64,000 bases of DNA from Hypericum androsaemum (GCA_963995505.1 OZ023188.1:17745912-17809911); one strand, 5' to 3'; shown: positions 1-12,254, counted from the first letter of the stretch. A program made the numbers and translations. The notes: a model not told the origin generated them from the letters alone.

Positions 1-12
1 CAAGTTATTAAC

Positions 13-1903
13 TCATGTAAAGTAAATAGATTTCACTTCAGTATCATCCCATGTTTCAGGCTGACCCTTTTCATCCTTTGCACACTTGACCACTTCTTCT
101 TTGATCACCTCTTCCTCATCCTTTTTCGACCCATTTTTCTCTGCATCGTTGCCCTTCATGTTCAGGAACTCAATGACGCTTTCCAGGACCAACTGAGGCT
201 TTTCGTTCATCATGAGTTGCTGCGCTACTTCAGTCGGGGTGACCTGTATCCTCTCTATGATGTCTTCCACGCATTTGAAAAGGGCATGTTCCTTGACCCC
301 CAGGTATGTCGATGCCAGCTTCTTGAATGCTGCTGGGGTGCAGTGCCCCATGTAAATGTGGACGTCCATCCGTCCTGGTCGCAACAGAGCAGCGTCTAGC
401 TTGTCTTTGTAATTTGTGGTGAAGATGATTATCCTTTCGTCCCCGCAGCTCGACCACAGCCCGTCTATGAAATTGAGTAGGCCTGATAATGTGACCTGTG
501 ACATTCATCCAAGCTAACTGTTACTAAGATTATAAATCAAGTGCTACAACTACTCATCATCTTAAATTCTTTTGAATTTGATATAGCATTTCTAACATAG
601 CATCAAAGCAATAATGTTTGATAACATTTCCAGTAATATGTTTGAATAATAGGGATTCTCCAGAAAAAATATGCACGAAATAAACACGAAAATGACTGTT
701 GTATTGGCATCTCAGTTAAGGATTTTTCTGCAGAGGAGACAAACGCAGAAAGAAAAAGAAAAGAAAGCATTTGGAAGAAAGAAGAGAAGCTACTCACCCC
801 GGGGTCAAACGACGGAAGCAGGCCATCCGACCGGTTGTCCTCACTTTCGTCGTCGTCATCATCCTTGCTTGCGTTCTTCATCTTATTGGCATGGGACTTG
901 GAGGACTTGCTGCTACAGTCAATATCCTCGATCAAAAGAATAGACCTGTTAGTGGTGGAAGTCAAGATCCTCCTCAGCTCAGAGTCGTTCTTCACCCCCT
1001 GGAGCTGGAGGTCATAAATGTGAAACCTTAGGTAGTTGGCGATCGCCGCCACGAGGGTGGACTTGCCAGTCCCAGGTGGTCCGTAGAGGAGGTACCCGCG
1101 CTTCCAAGCCCTCCCAACGCTCTGGAAGAATTCTTTGCGTTGACCGAACAGGTAGAGGTCCCTCTTGATGGAGTCCTTCAGCTCGGGGTCCATCGCCAGC
1201 GTGTCGAAGGTGGCCGGGTGCTTGAACACCGCGGACTCCCACCTAGCCAGGAATTTAGAGTAAATTGTTAGAAGTTAATTGTTGCACGAATGCTATATCA
1301 TATACGCATTGTATCATACGAGAAAGTACCTGGAGTCATCATTCTCGTAGGTGTAGATGTTGAGCGTGTCCCTCTGGTTGAGAATCTCCTCGGCCTGCTT
1401 GCAAATGTATGGCAAGTAGGTATCCATGATAAGCTCCCTCTGGTGCTTCTTGCACCTCAGCTCGAAGTACTGCTTCTGCCGGTAGGAGTACTTCTTGGAC
1501 TCCTTGTCGTGGAGGGTCCACTCGAGGCGGGCTCCCTGGAAGGTGTCGACCACCTTGGCGTCAACAGGGATGTTGGGTTTCGGCGGGGAAGTGATCTTGT
1601 TGTTGTCGTTGTTGCCGAGGAGGAGCCGCCTCGTGGTGGGTCCGATCCGGGTGGGAAGGTTATTTCCGCCGCACGGAACACCTCGTTGCTGACTGCCTGC
1701 CACCGGTCCTCGATGACGAAGGTAAAGTCGGAGGAGAAGTAGGAGGAGAGGAGGCCGCCGAACTTGGAGGAGAACCATTTCCGGAGCTTGGAAGGGATCA
1801 TCTCGTTGAGTACGGTTCGAATGAGCATGGACATGGTTGATATGGGGGCGTACATGGAGAGGAGGGTGCTCATGGAAGGCAATTCCTTGAAGAAGGACGC
1901 CAT
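13..1903 (-). pseudogene. AAA-ATPase copy 1 (OM66/ASD-like), frameshifted
   Basis: Same three-exon layout as the intact copies: exons 1903-1330, 1242-798 and 495-13, each with GT-AG borders. The start is the conserved Met before ASFFKELPS. Exon 1 is 574 nt where copies 2-4 have 575. The missing base lies near 1670, where the paralogues read AAEVYLPTRIGP and this copy reads AAEITFPPGSDP before leaving frame. Restoring frame would give 500 codons' worth of protein, so one indel is the main lesion. Walker A (GPPGTGKST), Walker B (ILLIEDID) and the exon-3 AAA segment with the TTN sensor are still readable. The TATA-like box is also altered. The family is membrane-anchored, BCS1-like AAA proteins of mitochondria or ER. 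A sequencing error is the alternative to real pseudogenisation. Confidence 0.8.
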
Positions 1904-1974
1904 TTTTGCTGCAGTTTCTCTCGACACTGCTTCTTCTTCTTTTGGCTCTTGGGTTGATGTGGAAATTTTGGTTA

Positions 1975-1982
1975 CTTGTATA
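1975..1982 (-). promoter_or_regulatory. Degenerate TATA box of AAA copy 1
   Basis: On the minus strand this reads TATACAAG, where copies 2, 3 and 4 have TATATAAG at the same distance (about 65-75 bp) upstream of the start codon. One T-to-C change disrupts the box. Confidence 0.45.
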
Positions 1983-2619
1983 ATGTGTGTGGAGTGGTGA
2001 CTAGGAGTAGTTAGCTTAGAGGCGGCTGGCTACTTGGGGAGGAAAGCTTTTGATTCCCCGACTTTTTTAATGTCTTAGTAATGAGAGTTGGATCAAATTT
2101 GATTGGTTGATTCCTTTGACTTCAAATGGTTTCTTACTATGATAGTGGTGGGGTATGGTTGGACTTGTGGATGTTTAGAACGAACGTTGAAGGTTGCCTG
2201 AAGTGACGTTTTAATAAGATGCCGAAGAAATCGACGAATATGGGAAATAAATTGAAAGAACAGAAAGATGACAAGAATTAACGATTGGGCATTAACATAC
2301 GAATTACAATGCTTATTGTAATTAAATTATATAAACGGTATGCGAAAACATACTGGAATTGGTTGATGTAAAATAAAACGTCATCTTTATTATAGATTCG
2401 TTTCTCTTGTTTTCCTATCGTTTATGATATCCGCCAATGTTAGCATTATCAACCAACGTCTCTCTTGTTTTTTCATTAATTCATAATGTATATATCAATA
2501 ATGAAACAACAAAATCATAAAGTAAATCAGAAACATATTAATGAGCTCAGAGTATCATATATTAAGAACAATCAGAATTACAACCAAGACCTATTCTAAG
2601 TACATGCTCTCTATATTGT
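1983..2619. other. Intergenic, duplicated AAA-upstream DNA
   Basis: No gene seen. Positions 1983-2290 are closely similar to the DNA upstream of AAA copies 2 and 4 (7070-7390, 45975-46285), including the shared stretch with GATGCGGAAGAAATC-like sequence. After that the sequence diverges. Confidence 0.6.
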
Positions 2620-3030
2620 TTTGGCTGTAATGTCTTTGTTAAGCAATCATGAGATCTATCTTGATGTGCTCAATAGACACCCTTCGTTTGAACTTCCTCT
2701 TTTATTGCAAAGTACTTCAATTCCATTTTACATCAAAGTACTTCAATTTCATGTGCTTCACACCTCAAGATTTCTTGTCGTTCTTGGAGAAAAATACCGC
2801 TAATGGTGTCGACAACCGCAAGTCCCGAAATAAAGTTCCTAAATCACATTGCGTGGATCGTGGCCTCTTAACACGTCACAAATTCGGCTTTCATAGTAGA
2901 TGTAGCTATTATTGTATGTTTGACACTTTTCCATGAAATTGCTCCATCCTTCAAAAGAAACAATATCCACGAGTAGACTTTCTACTATCCAAACATCCGC
3001 CATAATCTGAATCTGAGTATCCAAGCAAGG
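2620..3030 (-). mobile_element. Copia-type RNase H relic
   Basis: Translating the minus strand from about 3030 gives LGYSDSDYGG, then RKSTRGYCFF, AISWKSVK, TSTMKAEFV, KHMKLKYF, KEEVQTKGVSIEHI and DLMIA. These are successive blocks of a Ty1/Copia RNase H C-terminus, broken by stops and frameshifts. The KLKYF block occurs twice in tandem around 2700-2750, a small internal duplication. No LTRs were found. The left side of the duplicated spacer (aataattctcc at about 3040, matching about 41560) starts right next to it, so it was inserted into or next to the array. Confidence 0.7.
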
Positions 3031-3287
3031 AATAGTAAATAATTCTCCAATGACTGGGTTTATTTAGTAAATTAAGGAATGCTTTGGACAAAAAGAAAGA
3101 TGATGTCAGCAACTTTTATGGTCCCTTTTCTTTGTGTGATACCTAATGCATAGCTTGCAAATCAGAGTTTTGCTTAGTAATGTCGTATTACTCTAATCAC
3201 ATGTGGCCAGCCAATTTGGACAAAACAAAAGGCATGCGTTTTTACGACTACAACTTCGATTAATCAGAAGATTACAATTAGTCTCAA

Positions 3288-3422
3288 TTTTTGATCATGG
3301 ATGAGATTTTGATTGGAATAACTTTTTAGTTCATTGCACTTAAAATGTTTCTTTGATGTTCGTAATTGGAGAACTAGGCTCTGCTCCTTTATTTATATAA
3401 ATATCTACTTACCAAAAAAAAA
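3288..3422 (+). mobile_element. LINE 3' end, 5'-truncated, with TSD
   Basis: A 135-bp insert ends in a poly-A run and is flanked by a 15-bp direct repeat, tacaattagtctcaa at 3273-3287 and tacagttagtctcaa at 3423-3437, one mismatch. Long target duplications, a poly-A tail and 5' truncation are the signature of LINE retrotransposition. It is too short to classify further. Confidence 0.65.
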
Positions 3423-3611
3423 TACAGTTAGTCTCAACCTAAAATTAAAAGTTGGGTCGTTGTTTCTACTTCTTATTGGGCATTGGTGGGACCTATATCT
3501 ACACCTTTTATATAAATCGCAATTTATTTTTCTAGTAACTTCCGAGCAGCTATTATATTATTACATCTCCCTGATTTTGACCAGTGGATAATGATATTCT
3601 TGTCTTCCTCT

Positions 3612-4008
3612 AGTATCTACGCTGCTACAATGTGGGGAGTATGGCTTATGAGGAACCGTATGATATTTTAGGAGGATCGGTATAACTTTGATATTTTTCT
3701 TCATTCTATCCTTCAACAGATTCAAGAGTGACTAAAGTAATCGAATTCAGTAAAAGAATTAGCAGGATATCGTTCTTTACATTGAGTCTCTTAGTGATTA
3801 AGAGATCTATTGCGACCGCGACTTTTGGATGTTGCCATCAGCACCGTGGCAGGAACTTCTGCTTGCATTACGGTTTTAGATTGTTCCTACAATTGATCTT
3901 TGGTTGTTTGCTCTTACACTCTTTTCCTGTTGTGAGGTAGAACTTGTATAGGTGCATGTATAAACTATTTTCAATATTAATACAAACCTTAACTTATCAA
4001 AAAAAAAA
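3612..4008 (+). mobile_element. 5'-truncated LINE with TSD and poly-A
   Basis: About 400 bp flanked by a perfect 11-bp direct repeat tgtcttcctct (3601-3611 and 4009-4019) and ending in a run of A. The paralogous site at about 42015 has tgtcttcctct only once, so it is an empty site. Near the start the plus strand encodes AATMWGVWLMRNRMIF, like the extreme C-terminus of plant L1-type reverse transcriptase polyproteins. Confidence 0.75.
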
Positions 4009-4319
4009 TGTCTTCCTCTCGTCACCAAAACCAATAAAACAACAATTTAAAAGAGAAGGAAAAACCACCAACTGTTTGGATATTTTATTGATGATTTTTC
4101 TAACTTTTAAAGATCTCGAGTTCGAAAATTAAAAAACACAAATCCGATAAAAATTTGGTCTAATATGATTAAATACTATGCGATTCGGGATTGAAAAATT
4201 GAATAACAAGAGTTATTATTGTTATGAAAAACAATCGACTGAGATAATTCAGATAGTTCAGATTTGAATAATCCCGAATATTAGACCCCTATTTAGTATT
4301 AGGGCCTCAAAGGCCGATA

Positions 4320-4930
4320 ATCATTGTGGGCTTCTATCTCAACTATCGACCAGGCCCAAACAGAGCGGAGAAGTCCTCCACATCCACCCCAACGGGAGAG
4401 AGTCTAGAGAGAGAAAAAGCGCACGGGAGTAGAGAGAGAGGTTCATCTTTCGATTCTGCTTTTGCTTCCGACGGGGATCGCAACGGCGTCGTTTCGGAAA
4501 CAACGCCCCGAAGCGCTGAGTTCGGTGAGGGAACTGAACTTTCCTGCTTATTAGTTCGTTCTTTTGTTTTGTTATTTAATTAAATTTTTTTTTTGGCATT
4601 TGAACTTATGATTTTGGTTAAGAGTTGCTTATCTGGATTTTGACGATGAGGATGCGTGTCGACAAGCAGTTGCTGGCGTGGATAGCGTAGACGATGAAGA
4701 GGAAGTTGGGGGCTGGTACTAGGAGTTGCCACGTCACGAGGGGTCCCCGAAGTTGGGGTTTGGAAATGAAGAATGGAGAACGTCGAGATGAGGTTGAAGA
4801 ATGTGAAGTTCAAAAGTGGATGTTGTGGTTCTACTTATGATTTTGAGGAAGTGGATGTACGTAAAGTTGTTGAGCTTTCTTTGCTGAAGATGAAGATTCT
4901 TCCACAAGGTTAGGTCTGCCTGCCTTCAGA
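4320..4930 (+). pseudogene. UBE3D-like gene remnant 1
   Basis: Homologous to the remnants at 17695 and 42540 and the most degraded of the three. Shared landmarks are the leader with CTAGAGAGAGAAA, the ACGCCCCGAAGCGCTGAG junction and the GTTGAAGAATGTGAAG stretch. No continuous frame survives. The family assignment rests on the remnant at 42540 (E2-binding HECT-like protein). The segment sits just left of AAA copy 2, as in the other units. Confidence 0.4.
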
Positions 4931-5105
4931 GACATGTCCATTTAAGGAATCATCAACCCTTTTAGTTGGCCATCTCTCTTACAATCTTCAATTCTTCCAA
5001 TATGCAATTAAGTGAGACCTTTTTTTTATTTTTTATGAGACCCACATCCGAGCTTATTGATGAGTTGGGAGGGAGCATTTTGCAGGATTCACCCAAGTGA
5101 CTAAC

Positions 5106-6995
5106 TCATGTAAAGTAAATAGATTTCACTTCAGTATCATCCCATTCTTCAGGCTGGCCCTTTTCATCCTTTCCGCACTTGACCACTTCTTCTTTGATCA
5201 CCTCTTCCTCGTCCTTTTTCGACCCATTTTTCTCAGTGCTGTTCCCCTTCATGTTCAAGAACTCGACGAGGCTTTCTAGGACCACCTGAGGCTTGTCGTT
5301 CATCATGAGTTGCTGTGCTACTTCAGCCGGGGTGACCTGTATCCTCCCTATGATGTCTTCCACGCATTTGAAAAGAGCATGTTCCTTGACCCCCAGGTAT
5401 GTCGATGCAAGCTTCTTGAATGCTGCTGGGGTGCAATGCCCCATGTAAATGTGGACGTCCATCCGTCCTGGACGCAACAGAGCTGCGTCTAGCTTGTCTT
5501 TGTAGTTTGTGGTGAAGATGATTATCCTTTCGTCCCCGCAGCTCGACCACAGCCCGTCTATGAAATTGAGTAGGCCTGATAATGTGACCTGTGACATTAA
5601 TCCAAGCTAACTGTTACTAAGAGTATAAATCAAGTGCTACACCTACCCATCATCTTAAATTCTTTTGAATTTGATTTAGCATTTCTGACATAGCATCGGA
5701 GCAATAATGTTTGAATAACAGCCAGAAAAAATATACACGAAGCAGAACATGAAAAGGACTGTTGTGTTGGCATTTCAGTCAAGGACAACGCAGAGCTTTG
5801 GTTTTTCTGCAGAGTACACAAACGCAGAAAGAAAAAGAAAAGAAAAGCATTTGGAAGAAAGAAGACAAGCTACTCACCCCGGGATCAAACGAAGGAAGCA
5901 GGCCATCCGACCGGTCATTCTCATTTTCGTCATCATCATCATTATCATCCTTGCTCGCATTCTTCACCTTATTGGCACGGGACTTGGAGGACTTGCTGCT
6001 ACAGTCAATATCCTCGATCAAAAGAATAGACCTGTTAGTGGTGCAAGTCAAGATCCTCCTCAGCTCGGAGTCGTTCTTCACACCCTGGAGCTGGAGGTCA
6101 TAAATGTGGAACCTAAGGTAGTTGGCTATTGCCGCCACAAGGGTGGACTTGCCGGTCCCGGGTGGCCCGTAGAGGAGGTACCCACGCTTCCAAGCCCTCC
6201 CAACGCTCTGGAAGAACCCTTTGCGCTGACAGAACAGGTCGAGGTCCCTCTTGATGAACTCCTTCAGCTCGGGTTCTATCGCCAGCGTGTCAAAGGTGGC
6301 CGGATGCTTGAACACCGCGGACTCCCACCTAGCCAGGTAATTTCGAGTTATGGGTGTACTAGTTATAATTATATTTTAATTACACGAGTGTTATATTCAT
6401 TGTGTCATACGGAAAAGTACCTGGAGTCCTCGTGCTCGTAAGTGTAGATGTTGAGCGTGTCCCTCTGGTTGAGAATCTCCTCGGCCTGCTTGCATATGTA
6501 GGGGAGGTAGGTGTCCATGACAAGCTCCCTCTCGTGCTTCTTGCACCTCAGCTCAAAGTACTGCTTCTGCCGGAAGGAGTACTTCTTGGACTCCTTCTCG
6601 TGGAGGGTCCACTCAAGACGGGCTCCCTGGAAGGTGTCGACCACCTTGGCGTCGACGGGTATGTTGGGCTTGGGCGGCGACGTGATCTTGTTGCTGTCAT
6701 CGTTACCGAGGAGGAGCCGCCTCGTGGTGGGCCCGATCCGGGTGGGAAGGTAGACCTCCGCCGCTCGGAACACCTCGTTGCTGACTGCCTGCCACCGGTC
6801 CTCGATGACGAAGGTGAAGTCGGAGGAGAAGTAGGAGGAGAAGAGGTCGCCGAGCTTGGAGGAGAACCATTCCCGGAGCTTGGAAGGTATCATCTCATTG
6901 AGGACGGTTCGTATGAGCATGGACATGGTTGATATGGAGGCGTACATGGAGAGGAGGGTGGTCATGGAAGGCAATTCTTTGAAGAGGGTCGCCAT
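5106..6995 (-). CDS. AAA-ATPase copy 2, OM66/ASD-like, intact
   Basis: Three exons, 6995-6421, 6328-5878 and 5588-5106, sum to 1509 nt (502 residues plus stop), all with GT-AG borders. The start is the Met of MATLFKELPS, conserved in all four copies; an upstream in-frame Met at 7013 would add six residues. Residues about 10-35 are hydrophobic, a likely membrane anchor, followed by the plant AAA-associated N domain (about 30-125). The AAA module has Walker A GPPGTGKST (246-254), Walker B ILLIEDID (293-300), sensor-1 Asn in FTTNYKD (370) and the LLRPGRMD arginine region (380-386). A Ser/Asp-rich insert precedes exon 3. The C-terminal tail is rich in Lys/Glu. Relatives (Arabidopsis OM66/AtBCS1, ASD) are stress- or salicylate-responsive ATPases of mitochondria or ER. 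Substrate unknown. Confidence 0.9.
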
Positions 6996-7059
6996 TTTTG
7001 CTGCTCTTGGCACTGCTTCTTTTCCTTTGGCTCTTGGGTTGATGTGGAAAATTTGGTTG

Positions 7060-7067
7060 CTTATATA
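7060..7067 (-). promoter_or_regulatory. TATA box of AAA copy 2
   Basis: TATATAAG on the minus strand, about 65 bp upstream of the start codon. Identical and equally placed in copies 3 and 4. Confidence 0.6.
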
Positions 7068-8448
7068 ATGTGTGTGGGTGGTGACTAGGATTTTTCTTTT
7101 TTTTTGTGGAATGGTGACTAGGAGTAGTTAGCTTGGGGAGGAAGGCTTTTGATTCCCCGACTTTTTTTAATGTCCGAGTAATAAGAGTTGGACATTTTTT
7201 TTATAATTTGATTGGTTGATTTCTTTGACTTTAAGTGGTTACTATGATGGTGGTGGGGTCTGGTTGGACATGTGGATATTTAGATTGGACGATGAAAGTT
7301 GCCTGAAGTGATGTTTTAATAAGATGCGGAAGAAATCGACGAATATGGGAAATAAATTGAAAGAATAGAAAGATGACAAGAATTAACGAACGGATACGGA
7401 GAAAGTATATTTAGTCTAATCATGCCACAAGATCTCTTGAAGGAGATTTAGGGTTTAAATTCGATAAATGTATTTATGGTGTAAAAATTTATCTTTCAAA
7501 AAAAATTAACGATAGAGCATTAACATACGAATAACAATGCCTATGTGTTAGTTTCTTTCGTAATTATCGGAAGCGTATCGAAATTGGTCGATGTAGAGTG
7601 AAACACCATCTCCGCCATAAGTAGGTTTCTCTCGATTCTTGTCGTTTATGATATCGCATAAAGTGCACAACATAAGTAATGTCAACCCAAAATCTATAAT
7701 CATAATCATCATATAGTAAGCTATTAAATGCGAGCTACAATGATTATACATCACTTATGAAATATGCTTCCTTCTATAACCACGACACTAGTAACTTAAC
7801 AGACTAGACCAATAATAGTTCACACTAATGTACCACATCGACTTTCTTATTTTTTCACAAATCCATAATATATACATTAGTATTGAAATAAAAAAATCAT
7901 AATATAAATCAAAAATGTATCAATGAACTCGGAATATCAACCAAGACCATCGTAAGCGCACAACAAGTACCGGGTAAGTTTCATTTCAAGTCGTTGCTTG
8001 GTCAATGTAAATTATTCGGTCGAATCCTATAAGTCGGTCGTCGTAATGTGAAACGTGGATTTTGGTGGACGGTCCATTTGTTCCCGGGAAACCTCCGATA
8101 AAGAGCGACTTGGAAAAAGAAACGTGGGTCCCGTCGGGAATAAGACGAAGGAAAAGACACGGGACCTACGTGTAAGGCACCGGCAAAAGAAATACTTCGA
8201 CTCCGCTTCTTTTCGGCATGGAGACAAAAGGGAGAGAGAAAAAATTGAGCGTCGTCTTAATTTTTTTGACCAAATTCGTATTTTTCTCAATACTTAGATT
8301 AATTAATAATAAGTTATTATATTTCAATCAAAATATTTCAACTAAAATTCTAAAAAATATAAGACTGTTAAATATTTATTTTTCTAAATCCATCAAATGG
8401 AATGAAAAAAACCCATCAAATCAAATATAAGCGACCAAGTTCTAAAGA
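7068..8448. other. Intergenic, duplicated AAA-upstream DNA with a SINE-like patch
   Basis: No gene seen. Mostly alignable to 45975-47680 downstream of AAA4. At about 7418-7505 lies GGGTTTAAATTCGATAAATG followed by TGGTGTAAAAATTTATCTTTC and an A-run; this 3' end matches the SINE-like element at 58785 and a copy at about 46318-46400. Short open frames around 8027-8430 are AT-rich or antisense to each other and show no conserved protein. Confidence 0.55.
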
Positions 8449-8788
8449 AGCTTGTATTATTTTATACTACTGCAAGTAAAAATGTAAGTATATTTTGATA
8501 AATTCAGATCAAAGTATTGGGATAAATTTACGAATTGATTCAAGTTTATCCATAATTTGCAAAAAAATCAATTTCGATAAATTCGGCCACTATTAATTGC
8601 TCGGCGTCTCCTTATTTATTCTACGACCAAATATTTTTTTTTAGGAATCCAAAAAAAATTTATTTGGAGGCGCCAACTTGTTTTTTTTAATATTAAATAA
8701 TCTTTCAACCTATTTTGAGAATATGTATAACTTTTTACTTATTTAGGGAAAATATGTATCTTTTTTACCCATTTCAGAAAAAATCCCA
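8449..8788. mobile_element. Partial Mutator-like element (one end only)
   Basis: Interrupts a sequence that is continuous in the paralogues (aagaagctttgtggcat near 22010 and 47680). Its right part, with repeated TTTAGGGAAAATATGTAT-like and CCATTTCAGAAAAAATCCC sequence, matches the terminal inverted repeat of the element at 10917-12254. The left terminus is not recognisable, so it is probably deleted. Confidence 0.5.
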
Positions 8789-9204
8789 GCTTTGTGGCAT
8801 CCGGGAAAAATTACAAAGGGAGTTGTGCTTTATTTGGATGGCAGCTGTACCTAATGTCTCATATTAAGCAAATCGGCACGTGATTCTACTGGGTTCCGGC
8901 TACCTTGACAAGACCCATCCGGCCATGCCTCCGTTTCCTTACCAGAAGAGGCTGCAACGATCAAACATTATCGGACGCATCAAATGTTAAGCACAATCTT
9001 GAATTTAAATTATGTATAAAAAAAATATTGTCCAAAGAATCACCTCTTTATAATGTCTAACATTACTGAACTGTCTTCTAAAAAAAACATTATTGAACTC
9101 TAAAATTTTGACCCGTTTATTTTGTTGGTGAGATATCAAAAAACCTTATTTACAGAACGTCTCTTCTAATATGAATACTAATGGATACAAATCATACTGA
9201 AAGT

Positions 9205-10712
9205 TGATGAGTGTATAAACGCTCATGTTTTATCATATGTTTCGTGTATGTTTAGTCATGTTTTGAGTTATATTTATTATGTCATGTCAATTCTTATGAT
9301 CGTTTTAGTATATTTATGTTCGGGAATGAATTTCTACTCATCGTCATATTGTGTAGGAAATTGGAGCTCAATGAAGGTCGTTCGAGGGGTAAATTCGAGA
9401 GACCACATTGCAAGAGTCATAACTATCTGCTCGAGTATCCGATTGTACCAAATGAGATACCGTTGGAAAGCTTGAAGAAAGATCTACATTTGGTCTTTTA
9501 TAGTCGAAGCCAAATTCGAAGTGGAAGAGGGTCAAAACTGTAAAATACGAAGATGAGACGAAGCTGATCAACGAAGTTGGCGGGCGCCAAATATATTGGC
9601 GGGCGCCAAGTCGCTTACAGAAGGTCCAGTTGGCGGGCGCCAGGTCCTCGATGGTTTTTTCGGATTTTCTTCTTTCACGGAGACTCGATTTATTTTAGTT
9701 ATATTCGACTTTTAGCCTCCTGTTTCGGCTCTAGAACTTAAGTTATATTATTTATATTATTACTTGGCCAGCAAGACTTCCAATTTAGCTTAAGCTCCTT
9801 TAGGTTTTCCTAATTTTTAGTTAGATTTTTGGCTATATATAGCCCTTAGTTCTTAGGTTTGGAGGACGTTTTTACTACAACTTTGACACAGCCTTTGGAG
9901 CTTAATAAAGTCGCAATTTCAGTTAGCACGGGGAAAGAATTGGCAAAGCTTGATCATCACGACTAAGCTTTCTCTATCTCTACCTTTATGTTAATTGCTA
10001 TCATGTTCTTCGTTAATCTATTGTACTTTGTTAACATGCTTAGCGAGTAGTTCTCTTGTGAGTGCGATGCCCTAATTATGTGATTACTCGTCTATGTTAG
10101 CTATGGTTTGATTATCTTTCGTAGTAGTTGTCAATTGATGATCTTAATGCTTAATCTAACTTGATCACTTAGATTATGATATTTAGTTGATAATAATGGA
10201 CCGGAAGGCATTAGAATCAATGGAAGAGTCAATTGACATGTCTTAAAGTATTAATGAGGAATCTTGATACTAAGGGATAACCCGATAGGAGTTAACTTCA
10301 TAATTGAGTTTAGTTCAGTTCTTGGTCTAATTAATGAGCGGAAGCGTTGATTAGTAATCATGAACTACTCTAGCTTAGTTTTGTGATCCTAATGAGCGGA
10401 AGCGTTAGGGAGATGCATTAGAACACTCCGGGTACTAGTTAGAACTTCATAAAAACCATAGCCTTGACATAGATGGGTAGTCCATAAGGGTATCGTGCTC
10501 GTTTATCTCCATTGATTTACAACTCGTCTTTTATTTGCGTTTCTAATCTCGTTTATTTACTTACGACCTTTCACAACTTTATAAAACTTTAATTTTCCCG
10601 CTTCACACAATTACTTGCCTTGATTTAGTGTTCAACCCTCAGTTCTAAGAACCTTACTTACCACTATATTATTTGTTTGTGCGTTTAATTATTCGCAATT
10701 TTGCGTACATCA
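9205..10712. mobile_element. Solo LTR (1508 bp)
   Basis: Begins TGATGAGTG and ends GTACATCA, so the termini are TGATG and CATCA inverted, and it is flanked by a perfect 5-bp duplication aaagt (9200-9204, 10713-10717). The paralogous site at about 48075 has aaagttatttttcat uninterrupted. It contains a TATATATAG box near 9833 and AATAAAG near 9904, as expected for LTR promoter and polyadenylation signals, and no reverse-transcriptase or gag frame. Most simply it is the product of LTR-LTR recombination of a larger element; lineage not determined. Three copies of the palindrome-rich GGCGGGCGCCA lie at 9579-9642. Confidence 0.8.
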
Positions 10713-10916
10713 AAAGTTATTTTTCATCTTTCATAACTGTATAAATAGACCACTATTGACGACAGCTAGATCTGAACTTTTTTTTTTTTTGAGAAGTACA
10801 GCTAGATCTGAACTGGAATAGACCGAGCTCTGACCGACCACCGGTAAACCATCATATAATGCTTGATAGCAATGGCTGGTCACACCAATGCAGGCATCAA
10901 TTGGGCTTTCCCTGTC

Positions 10917-12254
10917 GGGATTTTTTTCAAAATAGATAAAAAAAACATAGATATATTTTCTAAATAGATAAAAACTTAATATATTTTCAAAATAGATAAA
11001 AATTTAATTAAAAATTGAAAAAAAATAAGGAAACGACCCTACAATGGGTCGACTCTATTTCTTTGCCTTATAATTAAAAAATATAATAATGGAGGCGACC
11101 CAAGTGTAGGTCGCCTCCCGGAAATTATTAGTATTAAATAATATAATATAGGAGATGACCTAATACTAGGTCGACTCACCGACCGAAATTCAATTTTTTT
11201 ATATCCCAACCGAAAGAAGTCGATCGAACTCGATCGACTTTTGACTGCAAACGTATTTTCAACATCCTTACACTTCGAATTTAAAAAAGTCATAAACTAC
11301 AAAGTTGTAAATATACGTCTCAGCTTTGCACAGCAACTTGAATCAACTCAATCGGATTTCGGAGTAAAAATTTGTATCTCCCAATCGAAATCAGTCGATC
11401 GAACTCGATTGGTTTTTGATTTCAAATGAATTTTCGACATCGTTACACTCCGTATTTGGAAAAGTTATAAACTTCAAAGCTGTAGATATATGTCTCAGCT
11501 TTGCATAAAAATTTGAATCAACTCAATCGGACTCCGGAGTAAAAATTTGTGTCTCCCAACCGAAATTAGTCGATCAAACTCGATCGGCTTTTGACTTCAA
11601 ACGAATTTTTGACATCGTTAGACTCCATATTTGGAAAAGATATAAACATACAAAATTATAGATATACGTCTCAACTTTGTATAAAAATTTGAATCACCTC
11701 AATTGGACCCCGGAATAAAAAGTTGTGACTCTCCAATCGAAGTATAAGAGAAGAAAAAAAAGTAAGGAAACATAAAAAAAATTATACAACTTTAAAAGGA
11801 AAAAAATTGAAAAAAAATAATGGTGGATGGAGAACCTAGTTATAGGTCTACTCCACTAATCAAATTTTTTTATTGTTAAATTGACAAGTTGTCGCTTGGG
11901 TATCCGAATAAATTTTTTTATTTAACATAATTTGCTGAACTCTATGCGTAGGTCTCGAAAAATTGAGCAAAATTAAATTAAAATTTAACTCATTAGGATA
12001 ATCTAACACTAACTTATAATATTTATAAAATAAAAAAAATCTCATTAATTAGCAAATTTTTTGAACTGTGTAGGTCTCCTCCATTATTATATTTTTTAAT
12101 TATAAGACAAAGAAATGGAGTCGATCTACTGTAGGGTCGTCTCCTTATTTTTTTTCAATTTTTAATTTAATTTTTGCCTATTTTAAAAATATATTAAGTT
12201 TTTGCCTATTTAGGAAATATATCTATTTTTTTTACCTATTTTGAAAAAAATCTC
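10917..12254. mobile_element. Mutator-like element with long inverted repeats, 9-bp TSD
   Basis: Ends GGGATTTTTTTC and GAAAAAAATCTC, with inverted repeats extending over roughly 200 bp (AAAATAGATAAAAA-type sequence, then the ggtcg/cgacc blocks around 11035-11120 and 12070-12150). The 9-bp duplication ttccctgtc is perfect (10908-10916, 12255-12263), typical of Mutator-like elements. The interior (11200-11760) holds three diverged tandem copies of about 170 bp around CTCGATCGRYTTTTGA. No transposase frame is present, so it is non-autonomous. The copy at 48286 shows the unoccupied site. Confidence 0.8.

Noticed and set aside
1290..1742. Open frames on the plus strand across the AAA exons (also 6402-6932, 20226-20558, 45338-45838)
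   Set aside because: They mirror the minus-strand AAA exons, end at the exon limits and have Val/Leu/Gly-rich composition typical of antisense of this GC-rich exon.
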